From assembly GCA_947623455.1 (NCBI GenBank), contig OX392533.1, forward strand, positions 36,992,729 through 37,056,728: a stretch of DNA of 64,000 nt. Reading direction: 5' to 3'. The notes under the pieces are model-generated. The model ran no database searches. It worked only from the letters and a program-made list of their open reading frames with translations, and was not told the DNA's origin. Positions 33,918-46,500 of this stretch are shown piece by piece. Each line of letters opens with the position of its first letter. The stretch's first letter is position 1. This DNA comes from Mimachlamys varia (Eukaryota; Mollusca; Bivalvia; Pectinida; Pectinidae). Position numbers and translations under genes: made by a program.

Positions 33918-35937
33918 TTGTCTTGAACAAACATGCAGCATTCCTTCATCATTCACATGTAGTATGTAATAAACTGTCATAAGGTCACCGTGACCTTGAT
34001 CTTCTAAGGTCAAATGTTATGTAAGTATAAACATGTAGGTGTAACTTTTAAACGTATAAGGTAGTTTGGCATTCCAAGCTTAAACTTTTAATTTCATTAA
34101 ATCAAGCATGCATTATTTCATTAAAAATCATTTCTTTTAGTAACATCAATATATATTTCAATTTAGTATTATTTTGATTTTATTTTTTTGCAACAAATAT
34201 TGGCATAATGTGAAGAAATGCGATTTATACACGAAACAAACTGTATAGTGATTTTTTTCTCATTTTTACAAACTTGTCCATGGAAAATAATAAAATTAAA
34301 GCACTTTCTTTAAAAAAAGCGGGACAAACCAAGGCGACTTTTATCCTGAATATTAACATCAAGGCTAGTTTAGACAAGTAGTTTCAGATTGCAATAATTC
34401 CATATTATTAAAAGAACATGCTTTGTGATGTGGAGAAATGGGCGTTTTGTAGTAATTTATTATGATTTAAAATATAATAAGGGAGTTGACTCTGCCTAGC
34501 CTGTTTAGAAAATTGATCAATTTTTCAGAACTTCTAGAGCTGCACTTTCAGTTCACAACATATGTTTAAAAAATGCCCCGTGACCCCTACTTTTCTTTGC
34601 TATCATTGAAATATAGATTTTTAAATAATCGTGTGACAGAATATTTTAATTATTCCTTCCCATTTTTATCAACTTTCAAAAAATAATTTTCGCCGTGTAA
34701 TCAAGTTCTTTCCCATAACATTTTAAAACCCTAAATTATATATCAGGGACGTATATGCTCACATATACGTCCTTGATTATATCTTCAATGTAAGCTCAAT
34801 GATTTGTCAATAATTTTGTTAATTATTTGATGTTTTATATGATATTAATTAAAAAAGCTTCCTCTCAACACAGAATTATTGCTGTCTAAGTTTGTGCTTT
34901 CAAGCAAAGTTTATTGCACAAATCCTCAAGAACAGGCTATTTTATATCACTTTTACTGTGACATTTTTGTTTCATTATCGAAATACCGGCCTTAAAATAG
35001 TTTATAATATCGATTTTCATGTGTATTACCCGTAAACAAAATTGCAAAGGCGAAAATGTATTGGTATTGACCAAGCCCTTGGTATCTCGTGTGCGTGTAG
35101 CTAAGCCTACATTAAGTGTAACACCAGAGTTGTCTACCTTGAATTTCCATCTTTTTTCGTGAGGAAAGAAAATTACTTCGAGCAGAAAAGAGAACAAGGT
35201 GCGATTCGAAAGTAAATAACACTGACAGTGCCCGCTACAAAGAGTTGCATCGCATAGAGACACGTATATACCAGCTGAAGTATGTCTTTCGTGTTGACAT
35301 GTGGATAAATTGGCATTTTTTTGGCTGAGATACATTTATTTGGTGATGGAATTTGTAAATGTCAATGAGAATTTTATTGGAAAAATCGATCTTGACTGTT
35401 GATATTTTTTTTTCTTCCACTGGCACAGGTGTATATTTTGCGCACGTGATGTTATAGATGTGATCGTCTTACATCTGAGGACCGTCTCGATTGAGCGCTG
35501 TCGGAGTAACAGTTACTGTCAGCTGACTGTAGAAAGACACACTGCGTCAGACAGGTCTGATCGCCCCCAGGGAACAAACCCGTCTGCAACAGGTTGGAAA
35601 TTAAATTTCCCTCGACCTCAAATAACCTTTCAGATAATGATATCAAATAATGATATACACACTGCTGAAATAGGTAAAATATCTCAATAGATATAAACAA
35701 TAGTGCTGTTGAAAATATCATTCAAACAATAACAGTGTTTTAAAATAATCAGTAATGTTTCCAGTCTCCTGGAGCCCATATATATTAATAGTATTATTTG
35801 GCCTGTCTTAATTTTGTAATTTGTTTATTTAAAGCTTGAGAAAGTCTAATAAAAGAACAAGCAAAGGAACGTAACCTGAATTCTAACTAGAAGTGGACAG
35901 AATGATTGGTATATATAAATCGCTGTATGTAGCGGTT

Positions 35938-36613
35938 CAGTCCGAAGGGTTCTGACTCTCTGACCCGCTAAAAATTTTGACGACTGGCGGATGCGAGAGT
36001 CAGAATTCCTCCTCAGTAAAAAAGTGGAAATTTTACCGACCCGTGCACGGGTCGCCTTTTAAGCCGTGTTTTATAATATGAAACATTTTCGATCACATGT
36101 AAATTATGTATCAATGGAAAGAACAGATATTTTTCCACTAACTTTCACATTTAATCAAGTCACAGGAGGTCGTAAACTAACTGTTGCATTGCCACCCATT
36201 TCTAAAAGATAACCAGTTTCCTGATATCTGTTTGAAAATGGCCGCGCCTCACGTCACGTGATCAAAAATAGCTGGGTTACACAGTAATTCTCGCGGGATC
36301 TCGCGACGCGCAGCCATTTTCAAACAGATGTCAGGAAACTGGTTATATTTTAGAAATGGGTGGCAACAGTTAGTTTACGACCTCCTGTGACTTGATTAAA
36401 TGTGTAGGTTAGTAGAAAAATATCTGTTCTTTCCATTGCTACCTAATTTACATGTGATCAGAAATGTTTCATATTATAAAACATAGCTTAAACAGTGACC
36501 CGTGCACGGTCTGTAAAATTTCCACTTTTTTACTAAGCAGGAATTCTGACTCTCGCAGCCGCCAGTCGTCAACATTTTTAGCGGGTCAGAGAGACAGAAC
36601 CCTTCGGACTAGA
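35938..36613. repeat. Long inverted repeat, arms of about 300 bp
   Basis: The left arm begins near TCCGAAGGGTTCTGACTCTC and the right arm ends GACAGAACCCTTCGGA. Matching internal blocks include GACCCGTGCACGG, ATATGAAACATTT, AGGAGGTCGTAAACTAACTG and GATATCTGTTTGAAAATGG with their inverses. The centre, around 36255-36300, holds CACGTCACGTGATC and a CpG-rich TCTCGCGGGATCTCGCGACG. There is no open frame. It is a foldback transposon or a large MITE. Confidence 0.8.
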
Positions 36614-36854
36614 AGCGGTTGTGACATGTCCTTAATTAGTCTCTTGTGAACTCATTCATTTTGTTATTAAAGAACTTCATGTAACATAGATCAATGTGAA
36701 CATGTTTGATTATGATTTCCGACACCTTTGTTGGTTAACGAGAATAGATATAACTTTACTAAAATAATGTAAGGTGGTGTATCACACAAAAAGAAATGAT
36801 TACTATAACAGACGTCTTGTTGTTAATTGCCGAAAAAAAAATAGCTATAGAGAC

Positions 36855-37294
36855 TTTAAAGGTCCAATATATGTAACTTAAGGAAATTTTTCATGAATCT
36901 GAAAAATTCTGAAAAAAAATCTAGTCAATATAACCATTAAAAATATTCCTAAAACCACAGACTTAGATAGCAATCTAAGTCCGTGCTAAAACGAAGTAAA
37001 CCTAAGGGTAACTAACAAGAAACTCTTGACAGAAAAATCCAAAAAATTGAAAATATTTCAGGTGGGGCCCACTTCAACAACAAGCAGAAGTTATATTAGG
37101 AGACAGTTCAAAATGGACGCATATTTACAATTCAAAACTGAGTTTCAACTGCTGCTGTAACGGTTACCGCATAAGAATTCACCTTGAATATTGCTTATAT
37201 AAGTTAATTTTAACTATATCTATAAATATAATATGTTATAAGACTTGATTTTTGCTTCAAGTTTTGCCGAAAGTTACGTATATTGGGCCTTTAA
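36855..37294. mobile_element. GGCCCAATATA MITE, second full copy
   Basis: The termini match 7322-7713 (TTTAAAGGTCCAATATATGTAAC at left, ATTGGGCCTTTAA at right). The middle carries an extra small palindrome (ACTTAGATAGCAATCTAAGT) near 36960-36982. Confidence 0.75.
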
Positions 37295-37411
37295 ACTCTG
37301 CAGAAGGATCCCATTAATTTAGAAAAGGACTCCATTTATAATATACCCAGTGCGAACCCTGAAGGGAAATGTGCAGCAGCTACCTACATTGCCTAGCTAG
37401 ACCAGGATGTA

Positions 37412-37855
37412 CAGTTGAGTGTAAGCTAACCTTTACACCTAGTGCACTAGTAGTGCACTATGTTTAAAATACAGGTAACATAAACTAGTAGTACACTACA
37501 CCATATAGGTCAAATACCCCTACAAGTAAATGGGCAGTCCCATCCATCTACCTGTGATTTTTACCTGTACCTCACCTTTGTTGTCTGCTAGTACTTAGAA
37601 GCTGGCTTTATCATTAGTTAATATTTATAACTTTAATGTATATATATATATGCATCTTATGTAGTTATTTTTCTCAAACAACCTTTTTTCTTTCATTTCA
37701 AAACTAGAAATTATGAAATCATGATAATTACTGTTAGACCTGGCTTGACGTAGTGCACAACTAGTTTACCTGTAGTTTAACTGTAGTGCACTACTAGTTT
37801 AAAGGTAGTGCACTCCTAGTGCACTAGGGTGTAAAGGTTAGCTTACACTCAACTG
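37412..37855. mobile_element. MITE with CAGTTGAGTGTAAGC termini, next to the ANKRD27 start
   Basis: The inverted termini CAGTTGAGTGTAAGCTAACC are flanked by TA on both sides, as in Tc1/mariner-type insertions. The interior has repeated CTAGTGCACTA palindromes. Its right end lies about 110 bp before the ANKRD27 start codon. Confidence 0.8.
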
Positions 37856-37883
37856 TACTTGTATTTCCTATTCCTGTTACAGT

Positions 37884-37963
37884 AGAAATGCTACAAAGTG
37901 CCATGGGTTGATATGAATGTGAAATCCAGAGCACCTTGACCAGTCAGTCTTTGGGCAACTAAG
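37884..37963 (+). other. Probable 5' UTR part of ANKRD27 coding exon 1
   Basis: A splice-acceptor-like CTATTCCTGTTACAG ends at about 37883, directly after the MITE. The next 80 nt lead into the start codon and contain two out-of-frame ATGs. An untranslated first exon further upstream is therefore likely but was not located. Confidence 0.4.
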
Positions 37964-40541
37964 ATGGACAGATACGACGAGGACATCTATGACAACCCGT
38001 TCTTTGTCACCCTGACGACAAAGTTTACGGACATATATGAGGAGGCTACAAGCAAGCGTTGGACAGTAAGTGTTATATAGTGTTCATTCCATATAGCGAG
38101 ACTTAAAATAATGGTCAACTATTGGTATTTGATTACAGTCTGTGACGTTAGTCACTTGTCATTTGCTGAACAAATTTGTTTTGGACTAGTGGAAAATCCT
38201 TGAATTTCAATATCATAGTTGTTATAATTAAAATATTGTTATCATTTTGCTTATCTGGACTAGTGCTTGAAAATGTTGTTATCACAGACTGTAATTACCA
38301 TTGCCAGAAACCCAATGCAGAGAGTTTTTTACCCCCAAAATGGGAATGTGTACCCTTAATTTACAAGGATATGCCTATATAACACATTACAATGAGGGTA
38401 CAAAGTTCTAAAAATACCCCCAAATGCAAAAGTGAGTGGGAATGCTGAAAGTTCGGAAGGTCCTGGACTGGAATTCCAGTCTGGCCTGTTACAAAATCAT
38501 GGTCTACAAGCAAGCAATGGACAGTAGTTCATTCCATATAGCAAGACTGGATCAGTTGTTGGGAGTTAATAAGTAGAGCATTCAACTAAAATTCGAAAGA
38601 TCCTCGACTGGGACTGGAATTCAAGTCTGGCCTGTTACAAAATAGTGGTTCACAAGCAAGCCATGGACAGTAGTTCATTCCAATATAGCAAGACTGGATC
38701 AGTTGTTGGTATTTCATTTGGTAGAGCCTTGTTTCGAGTTCGGAAGGTTCCGGATCGGAATCCTAATCTGGCTGTTGCATTCCTCGCTCTCGTGTTATAA
38801 AAATTCTGGTGCTTGAATGGTTGCAACTGTTGACGAAAATGAAACCATACTTTGGCATGTTTGAATAACATTAAATATTATTTTTTTCGGTTTCAGTTGT
38901 GTGTGCCCAGGTATGCTTCTGTGGTAAAGGAACCTAGCTTTTCTCGTGATGACATCATTGAGCATGTCGTGTTACAGTTACGGGATGGAGGCGACGAGTT
39001 TAAGAACTTTTCTAACAAGGTATTTAAATATGGCGGAAAATTACATCAAAGGTTTATTAATAATGCAGTCAGCTTGCTTTTTTCGCAATAACATATGTGC
39101 TAGAAAATGTTTCAGGTTTTTCCTGGTACTCCAGTTTCCTTGTATGCTCAAGAGCAATATTTGTTGTTGGTTTTTTTTCTGGTACTCCAGTTTCCAGTTT
39201 AATACCATTGTACTCTTAACTTTGGGCCAACAATATAAAGTGATTATTATCAAGATGTATTAAAATAACTTGTGGTAAAATAAACTCAGTTTATATTATA
39301 GACTGTGAAAATTTTAACAAACTGAGTCAAATATTTGCCCTTCATCTCAAAAAATAAATGTTTACACAATGTGACTTTTACCCAGAATGTCTTCATTTAA
39401 GATTATTGATCTGATAAATTTGCCATCATTCGTGGCTTCCATCGTCCGTTAACTTTTCCTTTAAATCGCTACTAGTCAAAATGTCCTGATTGGATTTTGA
39501 TCAAATTTGGTGAGAAACATCCTTTGGGGAAGGGGAATAGATTTTGCATTAATGATGACTCTGATCCTCAAAGGGCCAGTGGGGTAGGGCCCAATAGGGG
39601 AAATAGAGGTAATTCCTTTAAATTGCTACTTGTCCTATAGTTACTTAAAATGGATTTGACCAAAGTACTGAATGGATCTGTTTGGAAAATATTTTACCAT
39701 GATTACCTAGATACCAATGTATCCATGTGAGCAATACAAGCCCTCTGGGCCTCTTGTTTTCAAACATTACCGAAATCTACCAGTAATCCTTTTTCCCATA
39801 TACCCCAGAGGTAAAAAACCCCATATTAAAACATCAGTTTAAAAACTAAAAACTGTATTGTACCCTTTCTCTGTCCTCAAAATGTAAATTAAGACTCCAA
39901 CGAACACAATTTTTCAATAATTTTTTCCATAGGTTTTTGTTATAAAGACAAATTTAAGAAACTACCCGTATCCAAATGAAATTGAATGCTTTTGAACAAA
40001 AACTTGATATTTTATATTAAATTGTTTAATTCACATATATGTATTATGGAATGATGTGAAAGAAAGCTCTAGTCCTAAAAATGTTGGAAAGACTTATAAC
40101 TTTGTAAATAACTTGCAGTGATAGAATGGTCTTCTTTGGAATATTAGTTTAACTTATGAAGAATGTTTTCAATTATACAGATCTAGTTTAATTTTACTTC
40201 TAAATTCATTAATTGATCAGAACGGGTTTACCACACCTGATCTTCTTCTACAATAGTTTTGAAACTTTGGATTCCCACGTTTTGGCCCCTTGCATCACTG
40301 AAGAGTCCTGGGAGGACGAAACAGCTGTATGATGCAGTTTAATTCATTTTTTCGGCATACTGTATCTATTACTAATTTAAAATTTAAATGGTGCAGCATA
40401 TGTGTGTGTTACGTCATCTTTTTTCTCTCTATTAGAAATTTATAGATTGATAATGTACGAAATTTGTTAAAATTTCAGAAACTAACCATCAGTAATGGGA
40501 ATGTCAACGTTTTACCAACAGAAGCTGAACCAGCTAAAACG
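37964..40541 (+). CDS. ANKRD27: ANKRD27 exons 1-3: N-terminal region
   Basis: Residues 1-96. Exon 1 ends after ACA in phase 0 with donor GTAAGT. Exon 2 (38897-39019) starts LCVPRYASVV and exon 3 (40479-40541) encodes KLTISNGNVNVL, all phase 0. The start codon is the first ATG in frame and gives the family-typical MxxYDEDxxxNPF opening. A later copy of the exon 1 edge lies in the first intron. Confidence 0.88.
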
Positions 40542-43500
40542 GTAAGTGATATCCCAAACCAGTAAATGTAATGTTGGTAGTAAAAGAAACCTATTTTATT
40601 AGAACTAATAATAACTTTTGCTAGATATTTTGTTTTGATGGTCTTATGAAAAAAAAAAAAAAAATTCTTGCTTCTGCTATTTACTTTTGCAAATTTTGCA
40701 CTCAAAACAAATTTGGAAAAATGAATTGCCATTTACTATGATGTGGATGATAAAAAACACAAGTGCATTTCTTCGGTAGAGCATCGTGGTGTTAACAGGG
40801 GGGAAACGAAAAAAAAGCCCTGTCAAACATTGTTCAATTTCAAATTGATCATTCTCTTCAGTCATTTGCTTTGTATTTTAGGTTCCGATCTTGTTTGAAG
40901 AAATTTTCTACAACAATAATAATGAGAGTTTCCGTGTCCTGTGTATCAACTGTTTACTCAACAGGAGCGGGGTGGGTAAGTAATCACAAATAACGCTTGT
41001 TGATGCTGCAAAGTACCATGATGGTAAGTCATGAATACACTATACAGGAGACAATAGAGCTGTTATGTACTGGACTCAAAAATTAAACAACTGGGAGATG
41101 GCTAAACATAAGAGTGAACTCTTGTTGCCAAATCCCATTAAATCAAATGTTGTATATATTGAATCTTGTATTGTAAATCATTGTGAATAAAATACTGTTT
41201 AAACCAAAAATTAAACAACTGGGCCCAGTTGTTCAAAGGGTGATTAGCTTAATCACTATTTTAACGACATTTTCTGGACTGATGCGTACAAATGATGGAT
41301 TATCCAGGTCCACTGTACTGTAGATATTTCTTCACAATGCAAGACTTGTACATTTTCCAGTTTGTCTATACTTGTGTGTTGTAATGTTGACTATACTGCT
41401 CCTATGTTTCCAACTTTGTCCTCACAAGTCATTTGAAGAATGACATGACTATTAAATAGTCTGAAAATATAAATGATTTCCTAATTTAAATATGACAAGC
41501 ATCTAGCTAGTTTACTTTTTTAAGATGTGTTCGATCACTGTTAGTATCAAAATCAAAATTTTTGCTGATAATCTACATATTTTACGAAAAATAATATTTG
41601 TGTGTATCCGGTATATATTTTTGTGCCTATTCAGTCAGCATAAAAAATGTTAGCATTTCCAGTCCACACTCAGATTGAAAATATTCCATTTTGCATTCTT
41701 AACATATATTCTTGCAAATTTCCATTCCGTAGAATCATGCTACGACCAGGAGGAAAAGATCACTAAACGGCCCACTTCATTTGAGGACTGCAAGGAAATC
41801 TTGTTTGGACATCCAGGTAAGAAAAACAATCTAGTGTTGAGGCATAATTTGATAAACTTTAAAGCAATGAGAATTTTTTATGGGAAAAATTGTTGAATTT
41901 GTTAAGAAGGAGTTGTGCGACTTCCATTAAGGGCTATTCCATAATTAAATGTGTGGGGGAGGTGGGAGGCACCTGTCTTATTGGGTGTTTGGGTTAAAAC
42001 CAGGTCTGCTCACTATTCCCTGTATTAAGTCTCTTTTAACTCTTTCCGTACCTTGATTCCGGTCCGGATTCCGTACCGGAAGTCATTACTAGGCTCACCC
42101 CCAGATGTTTCAGCCAAAATGGCGGTTTTTTCTTGTGTTTGCGTAGTGGACATTATGCCGAAATAATGCAGGTAAATGTAAACCAATGCTCTTTTCAGTT
42201 CTTCTAAAGTAAGAAGACATATAAAGAGCTTTATTTTCCTGCAATATGTTTGTACCGCTATGTATAGCTAAAGCATTTGCCGCCATGATGTTTACATTGG
42301 TGATGACACTTCGCAGTATCTTGCGGGAAATTCAATCTAAATGGGTCACATGACAAAAAAGGTGTACTTTACGCTTATCAAATTGTTTGTTATAAACTGA
42401 TTCAGTCAATTTTGTGTAAAATGTTATTGGTCAACTCATCTGTTGGCTGCCGTACCCAGCTAATCAAAAAGTATGTAACGCCAAGTAGCTTGTCGTCTGT
42501 ATAACAACAGGGAGGAGACGTCACATTTTTTTATCGTCTGTATACGACAACGGGGAGGAGACATCACGTCACGTTTTATTTGCCATCTGCATACGACAAC
42601 AGTACGGAAAGAGTTAATATGTGTTGAGTGGTGGGATCTCTGAAAAAGTGGCTCCCAACCCTCCCAATGGTTTATTCTGGAACAGCATTAATAAGGTTTA
42701 CTGTATTGTTAGATTACTGTAAAGGGTCTGATCTTTGTTGCTGGTTTCTGCAGTATGATAACCATGGATTCATATTCAAGTCAGGAAACATTTTCAGCTT
42801 GTTAATGAACTGCATTTACCTAATATTTTCCGAACTGCCAATTCAGCTCTCCATGCAGTTGTACTGTTTTTTTTTTAAACCTGATGTTAAAATTACACAA
42901 TAGGAAGTTAATATTTAACAAATATTGCATGGCACCGAGGGTAATATGGGAGTTTATGGACTGGTACGTCAGTCACCCAAAAATCTGTATATGGACTGAA
43001 GTGAAGCTGAGGAGTTCATGGACTGGTTAGTCACCCAAAAATATGTATATGGACCGAAGCGAAGCTGAAGTCCATGAACCTATTTTTTGATGAATGATCA
43101 TGACCACTCCATTACCGTATTTTACTGGGAATAAGCCCCCTCTCACGAATAAGCCCCCTCTCACGAATAAGCCCCCTCCCCACTTTGGCAAAGGTTCTTG
43201 GAATAGGGAGGGAGCCTGTTAAAAGTCCCCACCCTAAATTTTGTCTTACTTTCAATAAAAAGCACGTTAATTTTTTTTATTTTGTGTCTGAATATCCAAG
43301 ATGGCAGACTTTTGTGAACAGAGGTGTATTCGTGAATAAGACCCCTCCCTACTTTTAATCAATTATTTTTCTCAGGGGGTGGGGGCTTATTCCCGGTCAA
43401 ATACGGTAACTACCATATTGTCCGAAGTGACATGCAATATTTGTTATATTATACCGAATCTACCCAACACAACCACATAATATGCAATAAAAACAGACCA

Positions 43501-46500
43501 TTTGGTCAGACGCTATATAACATCATTCTGGAATTTTGACTAAATATTGACTGGGGCAACTACTAGAATCGTATAGGCACTTAAATTAATGAGGAATAAT
43601 ATACGAAAATATTGACAGAAGCAACTACTAGAATCATATAGGCACTTCAATGAAATAGGTATAATATACGAAAATATTGACCGAAGCAACTAGAATCGTA
43701 TAGGCACTTAAATGAATGAGGTATAATATAAAACTTGATTTGTCAGTATGTCGATCCATATATGTATCTGTTTGTAGTTCAAGTTATATCTTGTGAACTG
43801 CTGAAAAATGTTCACAGTGAAAAAATCACACTAAGTCTTGATCATATGCACTTTTAACTCTCAAGTTTATCTAAAAATAAGGATATATTATGAAACCCGG
43901 ACCCTGACAACAAAATTTGTTTATATCTTCATCTTAGTATATATGGTGACTTTCACTTATCCTGTTATTTTTTTTTTGAAGAGTGTCTATGTATAATTAA
44001 GCTTGTGTTCAAGAAAGAACTTAATAAATTTCATATTTCATACTTTCATACTTTCAGTCGTCATCAGTCAATGATTAAGGGTAAAAAAATACAAGGAATT
44101 TTGTTTAAGGTGAAGGTTGGTGGGGGATATATTTGTCCCCTCTGCTCACTTTGTATTTATTACGTTTACATGTGTAGAGGATGTGCAGGGATTACCATAA
44201 TTTCCTGCGTATTGCGGGCTTTACAATTTTTTACGTTTAAGAAGTTGCCTTGTGCGGGCTATCTGCCGGTGCGGACTATATGTAGATTTTTTTACCAACT
44301 TATTAAAAATGCGGGCTATACGTTGTTAAATGTTTCCACTTTTATCAACATGTAGATCCACGCTATTTGTAAGTAAAAATTGTATTGATAAGTTGATATA
44401 TATCTTTAATTATACAAATAAACATATGTTTATACAAAATAAACACAATATTTCCATCATATGTCTCTGATTTCCAACATTTAAATAAAAAAATCACAAA
44501 GTCACATACAAAGTATACTTGAACTCACTAGGTATACTTTCGATGTATAACCTGCAGGCAATCTGCCAGCGGGTTATCTGGAATTTATTTTACAAAAGCC
44601 TCCAAAACGCCTTAATTTACGGTAAGTTGCCTAAAAAAGGTCTGCTGATATCTCTCCAAAAACTTGACAAATATTTTTTTTTTATATATATATAATTTTT
44701 TTTCTTTCAGGGGGAAGAAAGACTGAAGAGACTCTTAGTAAGCTTCTGGAATCGTTTAGTTTGTCGTACACAAGACTGCGGGGCGAGAGTTTCAGGAGTT
44801 TAGTGGACGCGGCCAACGCTCAGTTCACCAAGTCCATGCAGACTGTACTTAAAGATGCTAACGTAGTAAGTAGATGGTTGTTTTATCTGACGTTAAATTT
44901 GATCACATTTAAAAGATCATACACAAATTCACATTCATATTTTTATGGTATAATTGATCACAATATCATGCAGTATAAAAGTAATGGCACACTATTTAAG
45001 CAACAATTTTGTTTAAGAAAAAATTCACAGACCATTTTCCTTGATTTTGTTTGAGAAAACTAAATTTTCTTTGATTTTGTTTGAGAAAAGTAATTCTCCT
45101 TTATTTTGTTTGAGAAAAGTAATTCTCCTTTATTTTGTTTGAGAAAAGTAAATCTCCTTTATTTTGTTTGAGAAAAGTTTATACATCCAGTGAAACCTCA
45201 AGATATTGCCCTTCATTTCATTTTCCACCTCATTTACTGCTGACCTGTTTCAATGTCAAGCTATACATTCCTTTTAATCTATTACCAATTAATCCTCTTT
45301 ATAACGTCCACATTTGTGGAATGAAATGGTGGCAGTGTAACAAGGTTTTACTGTATAAACAGTCTTTTCTTTCATTTTGTATCATTGAGTTCTGTATAAA
45401 TCTGTTTCTGTGTTTTTGTGAGATAAAATATCGCTTACTGATTAATAATGTATGTTCACAGAGACGATCAGCTCAGCACAGTCAGTCGGACATGGATAAT
45501 CTAAAAGTGGCTGTAGAGGTATGTGTGTATTTTCCGCTTGTCATTAAAGTCAGTCTGACATGGATAATCTAAAAGTGGCCGTAGAGGTATGTGTATATTT
45601 TCCGCTTGTCATTAAAGTCAGTCTGACATGGATAATCTAAAAGTGGCCGTAGAGGTATGTGTGTATTTTCCGCTTGTCATTAAAGTCAGTCTGACATGGA
45701 TAATCTAAAAGTGGACGTAGAGGTATGTGTGTATTTTCCGCTTGTCATTAAAGTCAGTCTGACATGGATAATCTAAAAGTGGACGTAGAGGTATGTGTGT
45801 ATTTTCCGCTTGTCATTAAAGTCAGTCTGACATGGATAATCTAAAAGTGGACGTAGAGGTATGTGTGTATTTTCCGCTTGTCATTAAAGTCAGTCTGACA
45901 TGGATAATCTAAAAGTGGACGTAGAGGTATGTGTGTATTTTCCGCTTGTCATTAAAGTCAGTCTGACATGGATAATCTAAAAGTGGCCGTAGAGGTATAT
46001 GTGTATTTTCCGCTTGTCATTAAAGTCAGTCTGACATGGATAATCTAAAAGTGGACGTAGAGGTATGTGTGTATTTTCCGCTTGTCATTAAAGTCAGTCT
46101 GACATGGATAATCTAAAAGTGGCCGTAGAGGTATATGTATATTTTCCGCTTGTCATTAAAGTCAGTCGGACATGGATAATCTAAAAGTGGCCGTAGAGGT
46201 ATGTTTATATTGTCCACTTGTTCTTCACAGTCAGTCCGTCATGGATAATCTAAAATTGGCCGTAGAGGTATGTATATAGTGTCCGCTTTTCCATCACAGT
46301 CAGTCTGACATGGATAACCTGAAAGTGGCCGTAGAGGTATGTGTATGTCTGCATGTTCATCACAAAAGTAGAAAACTGGGTAGTATAGTCAAACCTTGTT
46401 ATCTCAAAGCTGGCAGGACAATGGGAAAACTCTGTGTTATCCGAGAATTTGAGTATTTAAAAGGCAAGTTTAAATGTTTTTATTAACATTGGCTAGGACC

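Larger units (their letters stand above)
32735..35935. other. Intergenic region between copy III and ANKRD27
   Basis: No gene is supported. Short hairpins lie at 33717-33779 (GAATGCCAACTGG with its inverse) and 34743-34780 (GGACGTATATG with its inverse). A MITE end is at 33848-33917. The CpG-richer stretch at about 35440-35600 could hold the ANKRD27 promoter or an untranslated first exon, but no clear donor is seen. Confidence 0.45.

Noticed and set aside
34937..35335. 132-codon minus-strand frame upstream of ANKRD27
   Set aside because: No recognisable domain, no matching exons nearby, and composition like the intergenic background.
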